This document shows, piece by piece, positions 42,045 through 52,552 of a stretch of 64,000 nt of DNA (position 1 is the first letter of the stretch; each line of letters opens with the position of its first letter). A program made the position numbers and the translations under genes. Under the pieces are notes generated by a model. The model did no database searches. It saw only the letters and a program-made list of their open reading frames with translations, and was not told the origin of the DNA. The stretch comes from Chitinophaga silvisoli (GTDB lineage Bacteria; Bacteroidota; Bacteroidia; Chitinophagales; Chitinophagaceae): contig NZ_QTJV01000002.1 of assembly GCF_003412465.1 (NCBI RefSeq), positions 248,001 through 312,000 on the forward strand, given 5' to 3'.

Positions 42045-44390
42045 ATGAAAATCAGACAAGGAATTATCATGCTTGGGGTATTGTTGCTAGCCCTTGGTCA
42101 GGCTGGTGCACAGACCTACAAAAATGCTAAAGCGCCGGTTGAAGCCAGGGTGAAAGACCTGCTGCAACGCATGACGCTGGAAGAAAAAGTCGGGCAGCTG
42201 AATACCCTGCTCGGTTGGCCCATGTACGAGAAGAAAGGTGATATAGTTGGCATCAGTGCCACGTTTAAGGAAGAAATTTCGAAAAGACATATTGGTAGTT
42301 TCTGGGCTACGCTCAGAGCCGATCCATGGACGCAGAAAACCCTGGAAACCGGATTGAGCCCAAGGCAGAGTGCTGAGGCTACCAATGCTATGCAGAAATA
42401 CATGATGGAAAATACCCGCCTGGGGATACCACTGATCCTGGCGGAAGAATGTCCTCATGGACATATGGCGATTGGAACCACTGTATTCTCTACTTCTATC
42501 GGGCAGGCCAGTACCTGGGATCCTGCACTGATCCAGGAAATGGCAAGTGCTATTGCTGTTGAAGCCCGTGTACAGGGTGCACATATTGGTTATGGCCCGG
42601 TACTGGATCTGGTACGTGAACCAAGATGGTCAAGACTGGAAGAGACTTATGGCGAAGACCCTTACCTGATTGGGCAAATGGGGATTGCAATGGTAAGAGG
42701 CTTCCAGGGCACAAACCTGAACAGTGGTAAGAACATCATTTCCACCCTGAAGCACTTTACGGCTTATGGTTCTCCTGAAGGCGGTCATAATGGTGGTATT
42801 GCGCTCACTGGTCAGCGTGATCTGTATATGTCTTACCTGCCTCCGTTCAGGGATGCGATTAAGGCTGGAGCACTCTCTATCATGGCATCATACAATTCTA
42901 TAGATGGTATTCCCTGTAGTGCCAATTCTTTCCTGCTGAAAGATGTGCTGGTAAAAGACTGGGGTTTCAAGGGTTATACTGTATCTGATCTGCACGGTAT
43001 TCCAAGCATGAACACCAATCATCGTGTAGCGGCTGATATGGAGCAGGCTGCAACGATGAGTATCAATGCAGGTCTGGACAATGATCTGGGGGGTGCTGCT
43101 TATGGTGATGCGCTGATCAAAGCTGTGAAAGATAAACTGGTGACAATGGCGACCATTGATTCTGCGGTAGCACATGTGCTGCGTGTAAAATTCAAAATGG
43201 GCTTGTTCGAAAATCCATATGTGGATCCGGCAGCTGTTGAGAACGTGGTAGCGACTCCTGAACACATCGCCCTGTCGAAAAAAGTAGCGCTGGAATCTAT
43301 CGTTCTCCTAAAGAATGAAAACAGCCTGCTGCCACTGAGTAAATCAATTAAGAATTTAGCCGTAATAGGGCCGAATGCAGACAATATCTACAACCAGTTG
43401 GGGGATTATACTGCTCCCCAGCCAGAAGAGAAAATTGTGACCGTTTTAGAGGGCATTAAAGCGAAGTTAGGAACGGGTACTAATATCAATTATGTAAAAG
43501 GTTGTGCAATTCGGGATACTACCAATGATAATATTGCTGCTGCGGTGACTGCTGCACAGCATGCTGATGCGGTAGTCTTGGTATTAGGTGGATCCAGTGC
43601 ACGTGATTTCAAAACTTCTTACCAGGCTACGGGCGCGGCGGAAGTAAAATCAGGTGAAAGCTCTGTGAGTGATATGGAGAGTGGGGAGGGTTATGACAGG
43701 GTAAGCCTGGACCTGATGGGTTTACAGAATAAGCTGCTGAAAAGCCTGGTGGCAACTGGTAAGCCGATTGTACTGGTGCTGATTGAGGGTCGCCCTCTGA
43801 ACATCACCTGGGCTGCTGAGCATGTACCTGCGATCGTGAATGCATGGTATCCGGGTCAGGAAGGTGGTCATGCCATTGCGGATGTACTGTTTGGAGATTA
43901 TAATCCGGCTGGCCGTTTGCCAGTGTCTATTCCTAAGTCTGTAGGCCAGTTACCGGTGTATTATAACTACAAGAATGCTTCCAGGCATGATTATGTAGAG
44001 ATGACTTCCAGGCCGCAATATAGTTTTGGCTATGGTTTGAGCTACACTACTTTTGGTTATGAAAATCTTCAGTTGAGTGTGAATGGGAAGAAGGTAGCGG
44101 TGAAATTTACTGTGAAAAATACCGGTAAGGTGGAAGGTGATGAAGTAGTACAGCTGTATGTAAGAGATGATTACAGTAGTGTGGTGACAGCGAATGAGCA
44201 GCTGAAACGCTTCCAGCGCGTGCATTTGAAAGCAGGAGAAGCAAAGGAGATTAATTTTGAACTGAATCCTGAAGATCTGCAATTGCTGAATGTGCAGAAT
44301 AAGTGGGTGGTAGAGCCGGGCACCTTTAGCGTGATGGTGGGTGGCTCCAGTGATGATGCGAAATTGAATGGTAGCTTTACTATAAAATAG
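42045..44390 (+). CDS. bglX: GH3 beta-glucosidase (BglX-like)
   Basis: 781 residues with a signal peptide (GIIMLGVLLLALGQAGAQ). The GH3 N-terminal barrel is complete: MTLEEKVGQLNTL, EECPHGHMA, LKHFTAYG with the KH pair, and GFKGYTVSDLHGI with the nucleophile Asp315. The C-terminal alpha/beta sandwich (NLAVIGPNAD, VLVLGGSSARDF) and a fibronectin-III-like domain (VKFTVKNTGKVEGDEVVQLY) follow. Length equals that of E. coli BglX. It likely hydrolyses beta-glucosides from plant or fungal glycans in the periplasm. Confidence 0.93.
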   Translation: MKIRQGIIMLGVLLLALGQAGAQTYKNAKAPVEARVKDLLQRMTLEEKVGQLNTLLGWPMYEKKGDIVGISATFKEEISKRHIGSFWATLRADPWTQKTLETGLSPRQSAEATNAMQKYMMENTRLGIPLILAEECPHGHMAIGTTVFSTSIGQASTWDPALIQEMASAIAVEARVQGAHIGYGPVLDLVREPRWSRLEETYGEDPYLIGQMGIAMVRGFQGTNLNSGKNIISTLKHFTAYGSPEGGHNGGIALTGQRDLYMSYLPPFRDAIKAGALSIMASYNSIDGIPCSANSFLLKDVLVKDWGFKGYTVSDLHGIPSMNTNHRVAADMEQAATMSINAGLDNDLGGAAYGDALIKAVKDKLVTMATIDSAVAHVLRVKFKMGLFENPYVDPAAVENVVATPEHIALSKKVALESIVLLKNENSLLPLSKSIKNLAVIGPNADNIYNQLGDYTAPQPEEKIVTVLEGIKAKLGTGTNINYVKGCAIRDTTNDNIAAAVTAAQHADAVVLVLGGSSARDFKTSYQATGAAEVKSGESSVSDMESGEGYDRVSLDLMGLQNKLLKSLVATGKPIVLVLIEGRPLNITWAAEHVPAIVNAWYPGQEGGHAIADVLFGDYNPAGRLPVSIPKSVGQLPVYYNYKNASRHDYVEMTSRPQYSFGYGLSYTTFGYENLQLSVNGKKVAVKFTVKNTGKVEGDEVVQLYVRDDYSSVVTANEQLKRFQRVHLKAGEAKEINFELNPEDLQLLNVQNKWVVEPGTFSVMVGGSSDDAKLNGSFTIK

Positions 44391-44406
44391 TTTTTTTATC
44401 GGCGGG

Positions 44407-44460
44407 CCGCTGCCACGGATGCTTTATGCAATTAAAGCACCTGTGGCAGCGGTTCTTTTT
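44407..44460. terminator. Bidirectional terminator shared by bglX and the kinase gene
   Basis: CCGCTGCCAC (44407-44416) pairs with GTGGCAGCGG (44443-44452), with inner ATGCTTTA/TAAAGCA arms, and TTCTTTTT follows on the plus strand. It overlaps the last codons of the minus-strand kinase gene, whose stop codon begins at 44434. Confidence 0.8.
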
Positions 44461-45682
44461 GTTTTTCCGGGATTCCGATTACGAATGTTGCTCCCTGTTC
44501 CAACTCTCCTGAAGCAGTAATAAACCCATTGTGCTGCTCCATAATCTTTTTACAAATAGACAAGCCGATACCCGTTCCTTCTATTTCATGGTAACTATGC
44601 AGTCGTTTAAAAACGATGAAGATATCTTCTGCATACTGGCTTTCGAAGCCAATACCATTGTCAGTGATGAAGATCTTATACAGATGACTGTTCTGATCTT
44701 CCGGCACTTCTTTTTGGGCATAGATATGCACTTCAGGCGCTACATCCTTTTTCCTGAACTTGAGTGCATTGCTGATCAGGTTATAAAACAGCTGCCGCAT
44801 CAGGGTAGGAATCACCTGTATAGACGGTAGTGGATCAATCTTAATAACTGCATTGTTCTGCTGGATCTTTATTTCCAGTTCATTCAGTGCATCTTTCACT
44901 ATTTCATTCAGATCGGAGTCAATGAAGTCTCCTCCCTGTATAGAGTGGCGGGAGAAACGGAGTAAATCACTTACCAGCTGCTGCATGCGGATAGTGGCGT
45001 TCGTGATTTTCATCACATACTTATTCACTTCGTCGCTGCTGTTTTTCTTTTGAATGATCATATCGCTGAACACCCTGATCTTGCGGAGTGGCTCCTGCAG
45101 ATCATGGGAGGCGATATAAGCAAAGCGGTCCAGTTCAGCATTTACGGCTTTCAGGTGAATATTGTTATGTGTCAACTGTTTGTTCAGCTCCAATACTCTC
45201 AGTTCCGAAGCCTCTCTTTCTTCTATTTCCTTCTGCAGGGAGGCGTTGGTATTCAGTAGTTTTTGTTCCTGTGCAATGAGTGATTGAGTTTTTCGGTACA
45301 ACTCTACGAACAGGCCTACTTTGATACGCAACAACTCCGGATTAATTGGCTTATAGATGAAATCGACAGCCCCCGCCTTATAGCCTTTGAAGATCACTTC
45401 TTCTTCGTGGCTATGGGCAGTGATGAATATGATCGGAATATCCTTTAGCTTCTCTCGCTGATAAATGAATGCGGCAGTTTCAAAACCGTTCATATCAGGC
45501 ATCTGTACATCCATCAATATCAGGGAAAAATCAAACTCCTTTAACAGGATCTTCAATGCAGCCCGGCCAGAGTTTGCTTTGACGATGATGTAGCTTTCCC
45601 TTTCCAGGATGGATTCTATCGATAAGAGATTATCCGCCCGGTCATCAACTACTAAAATTTTTATGACATCGTGGTGCTGCAC
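44432..45682 (-). CDS. Response regulator fused to histidine kinase
   Basis: 416 residues, soluble. The receiver domain (1-125) has DD at 13-14, phospho-acceptor Asp58 (LILMDVQMPDMNG) and KP at 111-112. A coiled coil (~130-185) leads to the HisKA domain with His193 in YIASHDLQEPLRKIR. The ATPase follows with LFYNLISNALKFRKKD (N box), ITDNGIGFE and GTGIGLSICKKI (G boxes). The kinase core is close to that of the PAS kinase at 56565. It ends inside the terminator shared with bglX. It lies 60 bases downstream of the giant kinase gene and is probably co-transcribed or co-regulated with it. Confidence 0.93.
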   Translation of the reverse strand: MQHHDVIKILVVDDRADNLLSIESILERESYIIVKANSGRAALKILLKEFDFSLILMDVQMPDMNGFETAAFIYQREKLKDIPIIFITAHSHEEEVIFKGYKAGAVDFIYKPINPELLRIKVGLFVELYRKTQSLIAQEQKLLNTNASLQKEIEEREASELRVLELNKQLTHNNIHLKAVNAELDRFAYIASHDLQEPLRKIRVFSDMIIQKKNSSDEVNKYVMKITNATIRMQQLVSDLLRFSRHSIQGGDFIDSDLNEIVKDALNELEIKIQQNNAVIKIDPLPSIQVIPTLMRQLFYNLISNALKFRKKDVAPEVHIYAQKEVPEDQNSHLYKIFITDNGIGFESQYAEDIFIVFKRLHSYHEIEGTGIGLSICKKIMEQHNGFITASGELEQGATFVIGIPEKQKEPLPQVL

Positions 45683-45742
45683 CTATTCAATTTTTTCGGA
45701 ATGAATGTACATTAATATTTTTTGCTATATACCAGTTTTATA

Positions 45743-48700
45743 TTAACGGTATAGCCATACTCTCATCAATGATAACAGCTGATCGATCTTCAATGGTTTC
45801 GTGATATAATCCGAAGCACCCGCTTCCAGGCATTTCTCCCTGTCGCCCTTCATCGCCTTTGCCGTCACCGCTATGATGGGCAATGCACTATTCTTATGTT
45901 CCCTGCGGATCTTCTGCATTGTTTCATATCCATCCATCTCAGGCATCATGATATCCATCAATACTATGTCAATCTGGTTGTTCTCACTGAGAATGCTCAT
46001 AGCCTCTTTTCCACTCTCTGCCGTGATTGTATTGATATGGAAACGTTCAAATGCTGTAGTCAGGGCAAACAGGTTACGTACATCATCATCTACTACCAGT
46101 ACATTCTTATGGATCAACACATCTTTCTGAGAGCGCAGATCTTCTATCAGTTTCTTCTTTTCAGGCAGTAAGGACTGGTGGTTCAGGTGCAACTGCATGA
46201 CCGTTTCTTCCAGCAGCAAATCCAATGAATTAACGCCCTTCAGCAATATTTTATTGGCATACTGCTTCAGTTTCGATTTTTCGTTGGTGCTAAAGTCCCG
46301 CGCGGAATATACTATCACAGGTGTGGCATTGTACCGGTTCACCGTATTTAATCCAGCCACAAAATCTGCACCATCTATATCAGGCAGCATGTAATCTGCT
46401 ATGATACAGTCATAATTATTTTGATTGATCGCCTCAATGGCTGATTTTCCATTATCTACAAATTCCATTTCAATCAATTCACCATTGTCCAGGATCCGGG
46501 CTATCTGTGATGCATCCGGTTCATTGTCTTCCACGACCAGTACTTTCTTGGTCTTACGCTCATGCTGGTCGATGATATTGCTGAAGAGAATATTCAATGC
46601 CTCTGTCTTCAATGGCTTCAGATTGAAGCTGCGTGCTCCGCGGTGCATGGCCAGCAACCTGTTTTCTTCGCCGGAGATGAGGTGAATAGGAATATGCCGC
46701 AGGTTGATATCATTCTTGAAAAGATCTAATACTCTCCATCCACTGGCATCCGGCAATTTTACATCCAGTGTCACCGCAATAGGATTGAACTTGTTCGTGA
46801 GGTCGAATACTTCGCCGAAACTGGTTGCTACCACTACTTTCAGTCCCATTTCATGTGCCTTCTCCTGCATGATCTTCGCAAAGCGCACATCATCTTCCAC
46901 AATCAACACCACCCTGTCGGAATCCATGATATGCGTTCTGTCGTCACCTATTTCGTTGATGATTTCATTCAGTCCTTCCAGGTCTTTGGTTTCGCTCACC
47001 GTACGACTAGGTATCATTGGCGGTTCATATGGCTGTGGCATTGTATATTCCCCCACAGTCAGGCTGCTTTGTTTCTCTTTCCTGATCACAGAAGGATTGT
47101 AGTCCAGTGGCAGGAAGAGGGTGAAAGTACTACCCTGACCGGCTTCACTCATCAATTCGATTGAACCACCCAGGAGGTCTGCCAGACCACGGCTGATACT
47201 CAATCCCAGACCGGTACCACCATACTTACGGCTGGTAGATCCCTCTGCCTGCTGGAAGGCTTCGAAGATGATGTTTTGCTTGTCTTTGGAGATGCCGATA
47301 CCGGTATCCCTGATTTCAAACGCCACAACTTTTGATGCACTTTCAAGACTGTCATTTTGTTGTTTCCAGTTGTGACGAGCTTCGTAAATACGGAGTCGTA
47401 CTTCACCTTTTTCTGTGAACTTAAATGCATTTGAGAGCAGGTTCTTCAATATCTGGTTCAGGCGCTGTACGTCTGTTTCCAGTGTTTGAGGCAACTGGTC
47501 ATCCATTTCAATCCTGAAGCGCAGGTTCTTGCTTTCCGAGATGTGTTTAAAGGTAGTTTCCACAAACCCGATCACCTCATTGAAGCGTACCTTGATAAAG
47601 TCGGTAGAGATATAACCAGATTCAATTTTAGACAGGTCGAGGATATCGTTGATCAGTTGGATCAGGTCATCTCCACAGCTATGAATGGTTTTGGCATAGC
47701 GCACCTGTTTTTCATTCAGGTTACCATCATGGTTTTCGTATAATTGCTGGGCCAGGATGAGCAATGAGTTCAGCGGCGTACGCAGCTCATGCGACATATT
47801 GGCCAGGAATTCTGATTTGTATTTGGAGGTGAGCTGCAGCTGCTCTGCTTTTTCTTCCAGTGAACGACGGGCTTCTTCCACCTCTTTGTTCTTGTCTTCC
47901 ACCTCGTCTTTCTGTTTTACCAGCAGGTGGGCTTTATCCTGCAGCTCTTCGTTCGTACGTCTCAACTCATCTGCCAGTGATTGTGATTGTGCCAGCAGAT
48001 CTTCTGTACGGGAGTTAGCTTCGATGGTGTTCAATACGATACCGATTGATTCGGTCAGCTGACTCAGGAAGTCGAGGTGCGTTTCACCGAAGGCATCGAA
48101 GCTGGCCAGTTCTATCACCGCCTTGATCTCTGTTTCAAAGAGCACCGGCAGTACGATCAGGTTCATTGGTGCTGCTTCACCTAAACCTGAGCTGATCTTA
48201 ATATAATTAGATGGTACGTTCGTAAGTAAGATACGTTCTTTGTCGAGTGCTACCTGCCCCACCAAACCTTGGCCCAGAGAGAACTCGCGGTTGATGCTTT
48301 CCTCTTCGCCATATGCATAGGAAGCGAACAGTTTGAGTTTAGGATTTTCCAGGTTCTCTTCCTGTTCAAGTATGTAGAACATACCTTTCTGTGCACGTAC
48401 TACACGCGCGAGTTCGGAGAGGATGCGGCGGGTTACGGTATTGAGGTCTTTCTGGCCCTGCAGCATCTGGGTGAACTGTGCAAGGTTCGATTTCAGCCAG
48501 TCCTGCTCCTGGTTACGGAGGGTGGTTTGTTTCAGGTTGGCGATCATCTGGTTGATGGTATCTTTCAGTTCTTCCACCTCACCTTTCGCTTCCACGCGGA
48601 TCATCTGGGTCAGGTCACCTTTCGTCACCGCAGAGGCTACGGCACTGATGGCACGTACCTGGGTGGTAAGGTTTTCTGCCAGCTGGTTCACGTTTTCCGT

Positions 48701-51700
48701 CAGGTTTTTCCAGATCCCAGATGCTCCCGGTACACTTGCCTGCCCCCCCAAACGCCCTTCCACACCTACTTCGCGGGCCACGGTAGTTACCTGGTCGGCA
48801 AAGAGTGCAAGGGTATCAATCATTTCGTTGATGGTATCTGTCAGCTGTGCTACCTCGCCGCGTGATACGATGGAGAGTTTTTGTTTCAGGTTACCTGTTG
48901 CTACGGCAGTTACTACTTTCGCAATACCACGTACCTGGTTGGTGAGGTTAGAGGCCATCATGTTTACAGAGTCGGTCAGATCTTTCCAGGTACCACCCAC
49001 GCCCTGTACTTCTGCCTGGCCACCCAGTTTACCTTCCGTACCTACTTCGCGGGCCACACGCGTTACCTCTACAGAGAAGGAGTTCAGCTGGTCCACCATC
49101 GTGTTGATAGTATTTTTCAGATCAAGGATTTCTCCTTTTACATCGATGGTTACTTTTTTGGTGAGGTCACCGGAAGCTACGGCTTTCGTCACTTCTGCGA
49201 TGTTACGTACCTGCGATGTCAGGTTACCAGTCATCTGGTTTACGGAGTCTGTCAGGTCTTTCCAGGTACCAGCTACACCCGGTACGAATGCCTGGCCACC
49301 CAGTTTACCATCAGTACCCACCTCTCTCGCAACACGTGTTACCTCTGAGGCAAATGCACGAAGCTGATCCACCATCGTGTTGAGGGTTTCTTTCAGCTGT
49401 AAGATTTCTCCGCGTACATCCACCGTAATCTTGCGGCTCATATCACCATTTGCCACGGCAATGGCCACATCAGCAATGTTACGTACCTGTGCTGTCAGGT
49501 TACCTGCCATCTGATTTACAGAGTCAGTTAAGTCTTTCCATGTACCACCTACACCTGGTACGTTTGCCTGACCGCCCAGTTTACCTTCAGTACCTACCTC
49601 ACGGGCTACACGCGTTACCTCAGAGGCAAAGGCGCGCAGCTGTTCCACCATCGTGTTGATGGTATTTTTCAGTTCCAGGATTTCTCCTTTTACATCTACT
49701 TCAATTTTACGGGAAAGGTCTCCATTCGCAACTGCGGTTGTTACTTCCGCGATGTTACGTACCTGGGATGTCAGGTTGGAGGCCATGATATTTACAGAGT
49801 CAGTTAAGTCTTTCCACAAACCTTCTACACCCGGTACGTCTGCCTGGCCACCCAGTTTACCTTCAGAACCTACCTCACGCGCTACCCTGAATACTTCGCT
49901 ACCAAAGGCGTTCAGCTGGTCCACCATCGTGTTGATGGTATTCTTCAGCTCCAGGATTTCTCCTTTTACATCCACCGTGATTTTGCGGGAGAGGTCACCT
50001 TTCGCAACGGCTGTCGTTACTTCAGCGATGTTACGTACCTGTGCTGTCAGGTTAGATCCCATCTGGTTTACTGATTCAGTCAGATCTTTCCATGTACCAC
50101 CCACACCCTGTACTTTGGCCTGTCCGCCCAGTTTACCTTCTGTACCTACTTCAAGGGCCACACGCGTTACCTCGGAGGCGAAGGAGTTCAGCTGATCCAC
50201 CATCGTGTTGATGGTCTTTTTCAGTTCCAGGATTTCGCCCGCCACATCCACGGTGATCTTTTTGGAAAGGTCACCGTTTGCCACGGCAGTTGTTACTTCA
50301 GCAATGTTACGTACCTGGCCGGTGAGGTTACTCGCCATCTGGTTTACAGAGTCGGTCAGGTCTTTCCATGTACCACCCACACCCTGTACTTTCGCCTGGC
50401 CCCCCAGTTTACCTTCCGTACCTACTTCGAGTGCCACACGTGTTACCTCAGAGGCGAAGGAGTTCAGCTGGTCCACCATCGTATTGATAGTGTTTTTCAG
50501 TTCCAGGATTTCTCCTTTTACATCCACCGTGATTTTGCGGGAAAGGTCGCCCTTTGCTACCGCGGTGGTTACTTCAGCAATGTTTCGCACCTGCGCTGTC
50601 AGGTTAGAACCCATCTGGTTTACAGATTCTGTGAGGTCTTTCCATACCCCGCCTACACCTTTTACAGTAGCCAGGCCTCCCAGCTTACCTTCAGAACCTA
50701 CTTCACGCGCCACACGCGTTACTTCGGCAGAGAAGGAGTTCAGCTGGTCCACCATCGTGTTGATGGTGTTTTTCAGTTCCAGGATTTCTCCTTTTACATC
50801 CACCGTGATTTTGCGGGAGAGGTCACCTCTCGCCACGGCAGTGGTCACTTCAGCGATGTTTCGCACCTGACCGGTCAGGTTGCTCGCCATCTGGTTCACA
50901 GAGTCGGTCAGGTCTTTCCATGTACCGGCTACTCCTTTTACTTCTGCCTGACCACCCAGTTTACCATCAGTTCCCACCTCCCTCGCAACACGTGTTACCT
51001 CGGAGGAGAAGGAGTTCAGCTGGTCCACCATGGTGTTGATGGTATCTTTCAGTTCAAGGATTTCTCCTTGTACGTCTACAGTGATTTTTTTAGAGAGGTC
51101 ACCTTTCGCCACGGCAGTGGTTACTTCAGCGATGTTACGTACCTGGTCAGTGAGGTTACCCGCCATCTGGTTTACAGAGTCAGTCAGGTCTTTCCAAACC
51201 CCGGCTACGTCTTTCACTTTGGCCTGACCACCCAGTTTACCTTCGGAACCTACCTCGCGGGCTACACGGGTTACCTCAAGCGTAAAGAGGTTCAATTGTT
51301 TTACCATACCATTTACCTCAGTAGCAATACGGGCAAATTCTCCCTGCAGTACGTGGTCCTCAATTTGTAAAGGCATTTCCTGTGAGAGATTACCTTTTGC
51401 CACGGAGCTGATTACATGGGCAATTTCGATGGTAGGATGTACCAGGTCAGAGATCAGGTTATTGATAGATACTTCTGCCATATTCCACGAGCCCCTGGCT
51501 GTGCGGGGCATTTGCACCCTGTGATTGAGCTTCCCCATTTTCCCGATCGTATTCCGGGCCAGCATGAGTTCTTCCACCAAAGTTTCATTGAGGGCAATAA
51601 TATCATTGACGGTATCACAGATCTTACCACTTAAGCCTATATTATCTGCTGGCATCCGGACAGTGAAATTACCATTCTTGACTTCGGAAAGGACCTGTAA

Positions 51701-51835
51701 GAGCTGGCGCATATCCAGTTCATCTATGACACTATCGGTCGCACTGTTGGTAGTTTTTGGGGAAGACTGTGGAGTATTTTCCACATGCGTTTCAGGCAAG
51801 GGAGTGGTGTCAGAATTTTTCTTCCGGGTGTTCAT
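45743..51835 (-). CDS. Poly-HAMP hybrid histidine kinase, 2030 residues
   Basis: No signal peptide or transmembrane helix is seen, so it is a cytosolic sensor. After a ~190-residue HAMP-like head come ten tandem 92-residue HAMP units (~191-1110; [15 protein letters not shown] ... [12 protein letters not shown] ... [15 protein letters not shown]). Then GAF (~1135-1290), a coiled coil, HisKA with [14 protein letters not shown] (~1350), HATPase ([15 protein letters not shown]), and three receivers with Asp in [18 protein letters not shown] and [10 protein letters not shown]. The repeat type and sequence are those of fungal group III kinases (Nik1/Os-1), which sense osmotic stress. The divergent gene at 52001 is a lone receiver. 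Confidence 0.95.
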   Translation of the reverse strand: MNTRKKNSDTTPLPETHVENTPQSSPKTTNSATDSVIDELDMRQLLQVLSEVKNGNFTVRMPADNIGLSGKICDTVNDIIALNETLVEELMLARNTIGKMGKLNHRVQMPRTARGSWNMAEVSINNLISDLVHPTIEIAHVISSVAKGNLSQEMPLQIEDHVLQGEFARIATEVNGMVKQLNLFTLEVTRVAREVGSEGKLGGQAKVKDVAGVWKDLTDSVNQMAGNLTDQVRNIAEVTTAVAKGDLSKKITVDVQGEILELKDTINTMVDQLNSFSSEVTRVAREVGTDGKLGGQAEVKGVAGTWKDLTDSVNQMASNLTGQVRNIAEVTTAVARGDLSRKITVDVKGEILELKNTINTMVDQLNSFSAEVTRVAREVGSEGKLGGLATVKGVGGVWKDLTESVNQMGSNLTAQVRNIAEVTTAVAKGDLSRKITVDVKGEILELKNTINTMVDQLNSFASEVTRVALEVGTEGKLGGQAKVQGVGGTWKDLTDSVNQMASNLTGQVRNIAEVTTAVANGDLSKKITVDVAGEILELKKTINTMVDQLNSFASEVTRVALEVGTEGKLGGQAKVQGVGGTWKDLTESVNQMGSNLTAQVRNIAEVTTAVAKGDLSRKITVDVKGEILELKNTINTMVDQLNAFGSEVFRVAREVGSEGKLGGQADVPGVEGLWKDLTDSVNIMASNLTSQVRNIAEVTTAVANGDLSRKIEVDVKGEILELKNTINTMVEQLRAFASEVTRVAREVGTEGKLGGQANVPGVGGTWKDLTDSVNQMAGNLTAQVRNIADVAIAVANGDMSRKITVDVRGEILQLKETLNTMVDQLRAFASEVTRVAREVGTDGKLGGQAFVPGVAGTWKDLTDSVNQMTGNLTSQVRNIAEVTKAVASGDLTKKVTIDVKGEILDLKNTINTMVDQLNSFSVEVTRVAREVGTEGKLGGQAEVQGVGGTWKDLTDSVNMMASNLTNQVRGIAKVVTAVATGNLKQKLSIVSRGEVAQLTDTINEMIDTLALFADQVTTVAREVGVEGRLGGQASVPGASGIWKNLTENVNQLAENLTTQVRAISAVASAVTKGDLTQMIRVEAKGEVEELKDTINQMIANLKQTTLRNQEQDWLKSNLAQFTQMLQGQKDLNTVTRRILSELARVVRAQKGMFYILEQEENLENPKLKLFASYAYGEEESINREFSLGQGLVGQVALDKERILLTNVPSNYIKISSGLGEAAPMNLIVLPVLFETEIKAVIELASFDAFGETHLDFLSQLTESIGIVLNTIEANSRTEDLLAQSQSLADELRRTNEELQDKAHLLVKQKDEVEDKNKEVEEARRSLEEKAEQLQLTSKYKSEFLANMSHELRTPLNSLLILAQQLYENHDGNLNEKQVRYAKTIHSCGDDLIQLINDILDLSKIESGYISTDFIKVRFNEVIGFVETTFKHISESKNLRFRIEMDDQLPQTLETDVQRLNQILKNLLSNAFKFTEKGEVRLRIYEARHNWKQQNDSLESASKVVAFEIRDTGIGISKDKQNIIFEAFQQAEGSTSRKYGGTGLGLSISRGLADLLGGSIELMSEAGQGSTFTLFLPLDYNPSVIRKEKQSSLTVGEYTMPQPYEPPMIPSRTVSETKDLEGLNEIINEIGDDRTHIMDSDRVVLIVEDDVRFAKIMQEKAHEMGLKVVVATSFGEVFDLTNKFNPIAVTLDVKLPDASGWRVLDLFKNDINLRHIPIHLISGEENRLLAMHRGARSFNLKPLKTEALNILFSNIIDQHERKTKKVLVVEDNEPDASQIARILDNGELIEMEFVDNGKSAIEAINQNNYDCIIADYMLPDIDGADFVAGLNTVNRYNATPVIVYSARDFSTNEKSKLKQYANKILLKGVNSLDLLLEETVMQLHLNHQSLLPEKKKLIEDLRSQKDVLIHKNVLVVDDDVRNLFALTTAFERFHINTITAESGKEAMSILSENNQIDIVLMDIMMPEMDGYETMQKIRREHKNSALPIIAVTAKAMKGDREKCLEAGASDYITKPLKIDQLLSLMRVWLYR
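48505..51265 (-). repeat. Ten tandem 276-bp repeats encoding HAMP units
   Basis: The coding sequence is a regular array of ten 276-base units, one per 92-residue HAMP module. Several long stretches are identical between units at protein level (for example units 3 and 5 share their MGSNLTAQ...VDQLN block), which suggests recent duplication or gene conversion. The last two units, nearest the GAF domain, are the most diverged. Confidence 0.9.
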
Positions 51836-52000
51836 GCTGAAAGTATTAGCGACTTTATGCTTATATATGCTGAAAAAATATCTTTAATGTGCGTCCTGTC
51901 AATGAATTAAAAAGAAAACAAGGTTTGTTTTAGGTAATCATACATCGTATGCTTTGAAATGGTAATTTAGCGTTATAGAAACATAAAATATTATCAAAAG

Positions 52001-52417
52001 ATGCAATTTTCAGGCCATTCGAAGCGGCTTATCCTGTTAGCTGAAGATGATATTGATGATCAGGAATTATTAGAAAATGCATTTAGTGAAATAGATCCTA
52101 CCTGGCAACTGGTGTGTATCCCTAACGGCAGAAAATTCGTTAAATATCTGGAGAGTATTGAAGACAAGGAATTGCCTGCATTAATGATCCTTGATTATAA
52201 TATCCCGGAACTGACAGGTGTAGAAATTGTAGAAGAACTCAACGACCAGTCGCGCTATCTCGGAATTCCTAAGATCATCTGGAGTACATCCAGTTCACCG
52301 GTGTTTAAAGCCCGTAGTATTGAGCTGGGTGTGGTGGATTATATCACCAAACCCAGTGACCTTGCATCTTTTTTAACTATTGCTAAATACATGTTATCAT
52401 TTGTGAAAGAGTCATAA
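52001..52417 (+). CDS. Stand-alone receiver (Rcp1-like response regulator)
   Basis: 138 residues, a single receiver domain with no output domain. Acidic pocket EDD (residues 15-17 region, LLAEDDIDDQE), phospho-acceptor Asp in MILDYNIPELTG, Thr/Ser in IWSTSSSP and Lys in DYITKPSD. Divergent from the poly-HAMP kinase, 165 bases away, so it may be its partner or a phosphate sink for the several kinases here. Confidence 0.92.
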   Translation: MQFSGHSKRLILLAEDDIDDQELLENAFSEIDPTWQLVCIPNGRKFVKYLESIEDKELPALMILDYNIPELTGVEIVEELNDQSRYLGIPKIIWSTSSSPVFKARSIELGVVDYITKPSDLASFLTIAKYMLSFVKES

Positions 52418-52516
52418 GATTGTATTAATGATAAGATTGTATTGTAACTCCCATAATTATTTCCCCCCAAACTATATACGGAAAAATTACATCCGGGCAA
52501 TATGCTGTAAAGTGTA

Positions 52517-52547
52517 TTGAAGGAATGGTAGCCTTTCGCTACATTTG
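52517..52547 (+). promoter_or_regulatory. Bacteroidota-type promoter of the SNF2 gene
   Basis: TTG (52517-52519), a 20-base spacer, then TACATTTG (52540-52547), a perfect TAnnTTTG. The ATG at 52553 lies five bases downstream, which predicts a leaderless mRNA. Confidence 0.55.
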
Positions 52548-52552
52548 TACCA

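Noticed and set aside
48423..51887. Long open frames on the plus strand antisense to the poly-HAMP kinase, with repeated protein sequence
   Set aside because: They copy the 276-bp period of the real gene in another frame and are rich in Ser/Thr/Phe as expected for the complement. No independent start, promoter or family motif.
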